From Deltaproteobacteria bacterium (lineage in GTDB: Bacteria; Myxococcota; Polyangia; Haliangiales; Haliangiaceae): 7,325 nt of DNA. The notes below the pieces were generated by a model. That model made no database searches and was not told the DNA's origin. It was given only the letters and a program-made list of their open reading frames with translations. The stretch lies in the NCBI GenBank assembly GCA_018262455.1, contig JAGSPR010000351.1, positions 1-7,325 of the forward strand, read 5' to 3'. The translations under genes were made by a program, and so were the position numbers. Positions 1 through 4,483 of this stretch are shown here, one piece after another. Each line of letters starts with the position of its first letter. The stretch's first letter is position 1.

Positions 1-75
1 CTGGGTAGCCATCCTCGCGTCGCTGGGACCCACGATCAAACAACCACTTCCGGCCAGCCGCGGGCGGCGTACCGT

Positions 76-423
76 ATGCATCTTCGAGTGGGCATGTTGA
101 CGACACGCCTCCAGTTGATGAGAGTGGCTGGCGCTGCGGTCGTGATCCTGAACCTGGTCGACGCGCTGTTCACGATCGTCTACACGTCGTCGGGCGTCGC
201 GGTCGAGTCGAACCCATTGATGAGCGGGTTGCTGGGCTCGAGCCCGCTGCTGTTCATGATCGCCAAGCTCGGGCTGGTGTCGCTCGGCGTGCTGCTACTG
301 TGGCGCCTGCGCGATCGTCGGGCGGCCGCCTACGGCTTGCTCGCGACGGGTACCGCGTATGTGACGTTGATCGCATACCACCTGAGCGCGGTCGACCGCC
401 TCACCCTCATCGCGGCGTCCTGA
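76..423 (+). CDS. DUF5658-like small integral membrane protein
   Basis: This 115-residue protein has three hydrophobic segments, at about residues 17-38, 56-76 and 84-104, so it should sit in the inner membrane. The pattern NLVDALFT (26-33), then ESNPLM (44-49), then a second helix carrying a lysine (K64) and ending in LLLWR matches my memory of the DUF5658 family, whose function is unknown. The buried Asp29, the ESNP turn and Lys64 are the polar residues most likely to matter. The start is uncertain. ATG 76 has a weak GGGCGG 8 nt upstream, and ATG 94 would remove six residues without touching a helix. No signal peptide is needed because the first helix can act as an anchor. It converges with the hemerythrin gene, 28 bp away, with no strong terminator between them. 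Bases 1-75 show nothing I can assign. Family call fairly likely; role unknown. Confidence 0.72.
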   Translation: MHLRVGMLTTRLQLMRVAGAAVVILNLVDALFTIVYTSSGVAVESNPLMSGLLGSSPLLFMIAKLGLVSLGVLLLWRLRDRRAAAYGLLATGTAYVTLIAYHLSAVDRLTLIAAS

Positions 424-451
424 ACGTTCGCCGACACCGGTCGCACGTCGC

Positions 452-979
452 TCAGGCCAGCGGCGCTGCTTCGATCGTCTCCGATGGCACCTGCTTGCGT
501 GGCTCGCGTTCGATCAGGTCGTCGAACATGACGAGCATCTCGTTCCCGAGCGCCGCCAGCTCGTCCTCGCCGAGGAGCTTCTCGACCATCGGGAACAGCT
601 CGCCCTCTTCCGCGTCATGCGCGTGGTTGCGGAACTGCTCCCCGAGCACGGTGAGCTTGCCGGCGAAGTGCTCGTCCTCGACGTCGAGCTCGAGCATGTC
701 GGCGAGCACGCGCTTGATCGACAGGTGCTCCTCGGTCGCTTCGATGAGTAGCTCGCGCGTGTTGTCGGCCATCACCGAGGAATAGAACAGCCTCTCCTCG
801 ATGGTGGCGTGTGCGGCGATCTTGTCGGCGAGCTCGTGGAACAGCTCGGTCTTCTCATCGGATTCGTCGCAGTTCTCGATCTGGGCGATCAACTCGTCGA
901 CCTCCCGATGCTGAGATCGCAGCAGCTCCAGGGCATTGGTCGTGTCGGCCTGCATGCTCGGAGCTGGTGCAGCGGTCAT
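452..979 (-). CDS. Hemerythrin-like HHE cation-binding protein
   Basis: This cytoplasmic four-helix-bundle protein is predicted to bind a non-haem di-iron centre. Known members bind O2, handle NO or peroxide, or sense iron and oxygen; which applies here cannot be read from sequence. Counted from ATG 979 (175 residues), the ligand pattern is complete: H24 in RSQHREVDEL, H57 and E61 in AHATIEE, H85 in TEEHLS, and H121 with E125 in HAHDAEE. There is no signal peptide, membrane segment or fused output domain. The frame is open further upstream to 1108, but that part is Arg/Pro-rich, lacks domain character and would run through the divergent control region, so I reject it. ATG 979 and ATG 955 are both possible; neither has a clear Shine-Dalgarno. 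A perfect 12-bp palindrome lies directly upstream of ATG 979. The gene is divergent from the barrel gene and looks monocistronic. Confidence 0.88.
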   Translation of the reverse strand: MTAAPAPSMQADTTNALELLRSQHREVDELIAQIENCDESDEKTELFHELADKIAAHATIEERLFYSSVMADNTRELLIEATEEHLSIKRVLADMLELDVEDEHFAGKLTVLGEQFRNHAHDAEEGELFPMVEKLLGEDELAALGNEMLVMFDDLIEREPRKQVPSETIEAAPLA

Positions 980-980
980 G

Positions 981-992
981 CCGAACGTTCGG
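981..992. promoter_or_regulatory. 12-bp perfect palindrome at hemerythrin start (possible operator)
   Basis: CCGAACGTTCGG is its own reverse complement and sits one base upstream of ATG 979 on the minus strand. Its core GAACGTTC also occurs at 422-429, just past the 3' end of the same gene. A dimeric repressor site is possible, but no family is implied and GC-rich DNA gives such sites by chance. Confidence 0.3.
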
Positions 993-1002
993 GCCTGTGG
1001 CC

Positions 1003-1036
1003 CCCGGGCTGCGTCGGCAAAACTGGCAAGCCCGGG
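1003..1036. promoter_or_regulatory. Inverted repeat in divergent intergenic region
   Basis: CCCGGGCT at 1003-1010 is repeated as AGCCCGGG at 1029-1036, a perfect 8-bp stem with an 18-nt loop. It lies between the divergent hemerythrin and barrel genes, where their promoters should be. It could be a regulator-binding site or a structured leader on either transcript. No T-tract follows, so it is not a standard intrinsic terminator. I see no convincing sigma-70 or sigma-54 promoter in 980-1122. Confidence 0.35.
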
Positions 1037-1063
1037 TCTCGGGCGGTGCGTTCGGTTGCGCCA

Positions 1064-1079
1064 GGACGGCGAACCGTCC
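1064..1079 (+). promoter_or_regulatory. Tight hairpin in the leader of the barrel gene
   Basis: GGACGG-CGAA-CCGTCC is a perfect 6-bp stem with a 4-nt loop, ending 43 nt before ATG 1123. If transcription starts upstream, it would form a stable hairpin in the 5' untranslated region. It lacks a following U-run, so attenuation or mRNA stabilisation is more likely than termination. Function is inferred from position only. Confidence 0.35.
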
Positions 1080-1122
1080 GCGCGAACGTGACTGAGAGGC
1101 AACCGCATCGGGTTTCTTGCGC

Positions 1123-2085
1123 ATGGCCGTGATCCGAGCCAACACTCGCGGGATGCGGTGCAATGTTCGGTCTGGTGCGCTCGGCGTTCTCGGGGTGACC
1201 TGCCTGCTCGGGGCCGCCAGGGCCGAGCCTGACTCGCTCGATGATCTGCTCGGCCCCCGCGAGATCGCGGTCGGCGAGGCGATGCGAGGTGGCGCGACCG
1301 GAGCCAGCGCGATCGGCATGAACCCTGCCGGCCTGCCGCTCAACCGCGAGCTGGTGTTCGAGGGCGGCTACGGCTACCGGCCGACCGACTCGGCGTCGCT
1401 GATCGGGGTCTCGGCCTGTGACTCGACGAACCTGATGCCGGGCTGCTTCTTCTACGACTACGCGGGATCCAGCGTCGAGCTCGATGGGATGACGAAGACC
1501 CGGCGTACGCACGTTGGCGGTCTCGCGATCTCGCGTCAGTTCGTGCCGCGCGTGCTGATCGGCGCCACGACGAAGTACTACGACTTCGAATCGGACGTGA
1601 TGGGGGAGCAAGGCGCGAGCGGCGTCGCCCTCGATTTCGGTGCCACGGTCCGGGTGACCGAGATCATCAACCTTGGCTTCTCGGCGCAGAACCTCTACGC
1701 GAGCGAGAAATCGCCGCAGTTCCCACGCGCGCTCGGGGGTGGCGTCCACGCGAGGCCGATCCCGGAGCTCGCCCTCAGCTTCGACATGCGGTGGAAGCTC
1801 GAGGGATCCAACACCAGCGCGCGCTACGGCGGTGGCGCCGAGTATTTCCTCCGCAGCAAGCAGAGCGGCTATCCGATCCGGATCGGGGCCCTGCGCGATA
1901 GCGGGCTAGACTCCACCTACGTCAGCGGCGGCATCGGCTTCGCCAACCTCAAGTGGGGCGTTGATGTCGGAGCCCGTCACCAGGTCAAGAACGGCGCCGA
2001 GACGGTCATCCTCGCCAGCATGCGGTTCTTCGGCCCGAGGATGCCAGCGCCGAACCTCGACCCGGACGGCGCCGGGCTGCAGTGA
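1123..2085 (+). CDS. Exported outer-membrane beta-barrel protein (OmpP1/FadL- or PorV-like)
   Basis: This 320-residue protein (from ATG 1123) starts with a Sec signal: basic residues, a hydrophobic stretch ALGVLGVTCLLGAA and a likely signal peptidase I site AARA-EP after residue 34. The mature start, VGEAMRGGATGASAIGMNPAGL (49-71, one residue omitted), resembles the N-terminal plug motif 'RGG-tg-A-NPAGL' of FadL/PorV-type barrels. The rest alternates short amphipathic strands with Gly/Tyr-rich turns, and ends in ETVILASMRFF, a plausible last strand, followed by a 17-residue hydrophilic tail. It should reside in the outer membrane; cargo is unknown. A Cys pair (99, 108) lies in an early loop. 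The start is uncertain: TTG 1117, ATG 1123 and ATG 1153 share the frame. ATG 1153 would give a cleaner 24-residue signal peptide, and none has a strong Shine-Dalgarno. Exact subfamily not recognised. Confidence 0.75.
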   Translation: MAVIRANTRGMRCNVRSGALGVLGVTCLLGAARAEPDSLDDLLGPREIAVGEAMRGGATGASAIGMNPAGLPLNRELVFEGGYGYRPTDSASLIGVSACDSTNLMPGCFFYDYAGSSVELDGMTKTRRTHVGGLAISRQFVPRVLIGATTKYYDFESDVMGEQGASGVALDFGATVRVTEIINLGFSAQNLYASEKSPQFPRALGGGVHARPIPELALSFDMRWKLEGSNTSARYGGGAEYFLRSKQSGYPIRIGALRDSGLDSTYVSGGIGFANLKWGVDVGARHQVKNGAETVILASMRFFGPRMPAPNLDPDGAGLQ

Positions 2086-2154
2086 TGGACGCACGGTGGA
2101 ATGTCCGCGATGTCATGTCCTGTCTTGCTTGCGCCAGCGCTTGCATCAGCTGTC

Positions 2155-2176
2155 ATCGGCGCCGATCGCGATCGCG
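2155..2176. repeat. Cluster of overlapping palindromes
   Basis: Three perfect palindromes overlap here: ATCGGCGCCGAT (2155-2166), CGATCGCGATCG (2163-2174) and CGCGATCGCG (2167-2176). They lie 70 bp past the barrel stop. They could be a protein-binding site or alternative hairpins in the 3' untranslated region. They contain no loop or T-run typical of an intrinsic terminator. Confidence 0.35.
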
Positions 2177-2423
2177 GTAGCATTCCCGTTCATGGCCACG
2201 ATCACGAGTCCGACGGCAACGTCCACGATCTCGTCGACGGGGTCGTGAGCTGCGTTCTGCTTGATCTGCGCGCGTGCGCTCGTTGACGATCGGCACGGTG
2301 CCTACACGGCGCACGGTACAACTCGAGCTCACGGATCGTGTGCGGCGGACCGAGATTCCGCTGCGTACGCCCGGTTCGACGCCAATCAGACCGAATGAAT
2401 CAGGGTCGTTGCGACGAGCCGAG

Positions 2424-2440
2424 CTGGCCATGGCTTTGCA
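2424..2440 (+). promoter_or_regulatory. Candidate sigma-54 (-24/-12) promoter for the hybrid kinase
   Basis: CTGGCCATGGCTTTGCA matches the RpoN consensus YTGGCACGRNNNTTGCW at all constrained positions except three in the CACG block. It has the required GG-N10-GC spacing (GG 2426-2427, GC 2438-2439). Transcription would start near 2451, about 110 nt before GTG 2560 and after GTG 2338, which also argues against the longer kinase frame. Sigma-54 with enhancer-binding proteins is heavily used in Myxococcota. Sequence match only; no enhancer site was identified. Confidence 0.4.
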
Positions 2441-2547
2441 GCGTGCAGCGGCGTGTGGTTGCTGATCCAGCGGATGATCGCAGGTGTCCGTCGCACGTTG
2501 CAGGCAATCTCGCAGCGTCCGGGCCGCTTGCGCCGGCGGCCGCACTC

Positions 2548-2551
2548 GGAG
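2548..2551 (+). promoter_or_regulatory. Shine-Dalgarno GGAG deciding the kinase start
   Basis: GGAG lies 8 nt before GTG 2560, a normal spacing. The other in-frame candidates, GTG 2338 and ATG 2395, lack such a site. This is the main reason for placing the kinase start at 2560. Confidence 0.5.
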
Positions 2552-2559
2552 TCGCGCGC

Positions 2560-4257
2560 GTGACGAGCCGAGCTTGCTGCGGGAACCCTGCCGAGCCGCT
2601 GGTCGCGGAGCTCGAGCAGGTCTGCTCGCCGCTCGACGTCGAGACCGCTCGGTGCGCGGCGTTGCAGACTGCCTGCGAGGCGTCGCGCGGCGCCGAGGAG
2701 GCGCTCCGCGCGCACCTCGTCGCGTTCCAGCGCGTCACGTCGGCACTCTGCCAGGCGGTCACGTTTGCCGACATCGGCAGGGTCGTCACCGGCGAGCTCG
2801 CGAAGGTCATCGACGCCACCCGGATCGGCCTGGTGATCCGTGGCGAGCTGATCGCGCTCCGCGGCGTGACCACCCCCGATGACCCGGCGGCACTCGCGGA
2901 TGCGCTCGACCAGCTTGCCGCTTCGTGGACCGGACAGGCCGCGTGTCCGCCGGAGCTCGCCTGGCTCGGCAGCCCGGTGATCGGGCTCGTCCCGCTCGAG
3001 CTGTGCGGAGCGCGGGTCGGCACCGTGATCGTCGGGCTCGAACGTGCGCAAGATGGCTCCGCCGTCGTGCGCGCCCTGCTCGACGACCTCGCGCAGCAGA
3101 TCGCGATCGCGGTGGATCGCGCCTGCTCGCTCGACCGCGCCGAGCACGAACGCAAGCGGGCCGAGGCGGCCAACCACGCCAAGGACCAGTTGTTCTCGAT
3201 GCTCGGCCACGAGCTGCGCAACCCGCTGTCGCCGATCCTGACCGCGACCCAGCTGATGCGGCTGCGCGCGCCCGAAGCGCTCGCCAAGGAGCGCATCACG
3301 ATCGAACGCAGCGTCACGCACCTGATGCGGCTGGTCGACGATCTGCTCGATGTCTCGCGCATCACGCGTGGCAACATCGATCTCGTCCGCGCGCCTGTGG
3401 AGCTGTCGGAGATCGTGGCGCAGGCCCTCGAGCTGACGAGCGCCGCGATGCAGGACCGCGGACATCGCGTGGATGTCTCGGTGGACCTCGGGCTCGACGT
3501 CGACGTCGACCGCCGCCGGATGATCCAGGTCGTGGCAACGGTGTTGTCGAACGCGGCGAAGTTCACCCCGCAGGGCGGCGTGATCGAGGTCACCGCCATG
3601 GCTCGAGGCGAATGGGTCGAGCTCGCGGTGTCCGACAACGGGATCGGGATCGGGGCCGAGCTCCTACCGCACGTGTTCGAGCTGTTCGTGCAGGCCCCAC
3701 AGGGCCCGGAGCGCAGGATGGGAGGCCTCGGGGTCGGCCTCGCGATCGCGCGCAAGGTCGTCGAGCTCCACGGTGGGACGATCACCGCAAGCAGCGGAGG
3801 CGAAGGTGCGGGAAGCCGGTTCGCGGTCGCCCTGCCACGCCGGGTCAAGCCGAGGGGCATCGCCGTGCCGGCGAAGCGGGCCACGCCCATGCAGTCCGCC
3901 CATCGCATCCTCGTGGTCGATGACAACGAGGACGCGGCGTGGCTGCTCGCCGAGGCGTTGCGGCTCTCGGGGCACGAGGTCTGTGTCAGCCACGATGGAC
4001 TCAGCGCGCTCGAGCTTGCACGTGGCTGGAACCCCCAGATCGCGTTCCTCGATGTCGGGCTGCCCGGGATGGACGGATACATGCTGTGTCGTCACCTGCT
4101 CGAGCTTCCGACCAAGCCACGGATCGTCGCGGTGACCGGCTACGGACAGCCGAGCGATCGCGACCGTGCTCACGAGGCAGGCTTCGATCTCCACTTCGTC
4201 AAGCCGGTGAGCCTGCGAGATGTCCACCGGGCGATCGCCTCGTTCGCCACGGACTGA
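2560..4257 (+). CDS. Soluble hybrid sensor histidine kinase, GAF-HisKA-HATPase_c-REC
   Basis: This 565-residue cytoplasmic kinase should autophosphorylate on His and pass the phosphate to its own receiver. Order of domains: a short helical lead (10-50), a divergent GAF-like sensor (about 53-190), HisKA, HATPase_c, a Pro-rich linker (430-446) and REC (448-565). The H-box is SMLGHELRNPLSPI with H217. The N-box is LSNAAKFT (N331), the G1 box is DNGIGIG (359-365) and the G2 box is GLGVGLAI (389-396). The receiver keeps the acidic pair D454/D455, phosphoacceptor D498 in FLDVGLPGMDG, T526 and K548 in FVKP. All catalytic residues are present. There is no transmembrane segment, so it senses an internal signal or a partner; the GAF ligand is unknown. 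There is no output domain and no neighbouring regulator or Hpt gene, so the next relay partner is encoded elsewhere. The frame extends upstream to 2338, but that part lacks domain character. Confidence 0.93.
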   Translation: MTSRACCGNPAEPLVAELEQVCSPLDVETARCAALQTACEASRGAEEALRAHLVAFQRVTSALCQAVTFADIGRVVTGELAKVIDATRIGLVIRGELIALRGVTTPDDPAALADALDQLAASWTGQAACPPELAWLGSPVIGLVPLELCGARVGTVIVGLERAQDGSAVVRALLDDLAQQIAIAVDRACSLDRAEHERKRAEAANHAKDQLFSMLGHELRNPLSPILTATQLMRLRAPEALAKERITIERSVTHLMRLVDDLLDVSRITRGNIDLVRAPVELSEIVAQALELTSAAMQDRGHRVDVSVDLGLDVDVDRRRMIQVVATVLSNAAKFTPQGGVIEVTAMARGEWVELAVSDNGIGIGAELLPHVFELFVQAPQGPERRMGGLGVGLAIARKVVELHGGTITASSGGEGAGSRFAVALPRRVKPRGIAVPAKRATPMQSAHRILVVDDNEDAAWLLAEALRLSGHEVCVSHDGLSALELARGWNPQIAFLDVGLPGMDGYMLCRHLLELPTKPRIVAVTGYGQPSDRDRAHEAGFDLHFVKPVSLRDVHRAIASFATD

Positions 4258-4303
4258 CGATCACGGCCGATGCCCGAGGCCCGGCTGCCGTTCGATGCCG
4301 AGC

Positions 4304-4329
4304 GGCCAGCCCCCAAATCTGCGCTGGCC
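4304..4329. terminator. Stem-loop downstream of the kinase gene (possible terminator)
   Basis: GGCCAGC (4304-4310) and GCTGGCC (4323-4329) form a perfect 7-bp GC-rich stem with a 12-nt loop, starting 47 nt after the kinase stop. No T-tract follows, so it may be a weak or Rho-assisted terminator, an mRNA 3'-end stabiliser, or chance. The remaining intergenic sequence to 4483 shows no convincing promoter. Confidence 0.3.
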
Positions 4330-4467
4330 AGGTGAGCCGTTCCGGTGGCTGAGGTACGTTGTTCGTCGAAGCCCCAGGCCAACCGGTAAGCTCGCGCTCG
4401 TCGGGTCGGCCACGATAGGGGCGATGAATGCCCGAAGGGTGCAGGTCGTCTCACCCGCTGGCTTGTT

Positions 4468-4473
4468 GAAAGG
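4468..4473 (+). promoter_or_regulatory. Shine-Dalgarno GAAAGG for the DUF6600 lipoprotein
   Basis: GAAAGG ends 10 nt before ATG 4484. Together with the lipobox it fixes the start, against in-frame ATG 4424 and ATG 4220. Confidence 0.5.
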
Positions 4474-4483
4474 TTTATCCCCC

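Larger units (their letters stand above)
2086..2559. other. 474-bp intergenic region without a convincing gene
   Basis: Between the barrel stop and the kinase start chosen here I see no protein with domain character on either strand. A short open frame at 2101-2286 and an extension of the kinase frame to GTG 2338 are possible on paper, but their translations are Arg/Cys/Pro-rich without recognisable features. The stretch contains overlapping palindromes at 2155-2176 and a sigma-54-like promoter at 2424-2440, so it is best read as the 3' region of the barrel gene plus the control region of the kinase. Confidence 0.55.

Noticed and set aside
976..1749. 257-codon minus-strand frame opposite the barrel gene and across the divergent region
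   Set aside because: Arg/His/Asp-rich with no domain; the sense strand encodes a signal peptide and barrel pattern.
2101..2286. 61-codon open frame after the barrel gene
   Set aside because: GGTGGA abuts the ATG with no spacing, the translation is not family-like, and its length is within chance for this base composition.
2338..2559. N-terminal extension of the kinase to GTG 2338 or ATG 2395
   Set aside because: The 74 extra residues are Arg/Cys/Pro-rich without helix or domain character and lack a Shine-Dalgarno, and the sigma-54-like promoter would lie inside them.
2400..4082. Long minus-strand frames opposite the hybrid kinase (also 2386-3465)
   Set aside because: Ser/Arg/Thr-rich or Arg/Asp-rich compositions typical of antisense frames in GC-rich genes. 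The sense strand has complete kinase and receiver motifs.
4220..4483. Extension of the DUF6600 frame upstream of ATG 4484, overlapping the kinase end
   Set aside because: It would bury the lipoprotein signal inside the protein, and it has no domain character.
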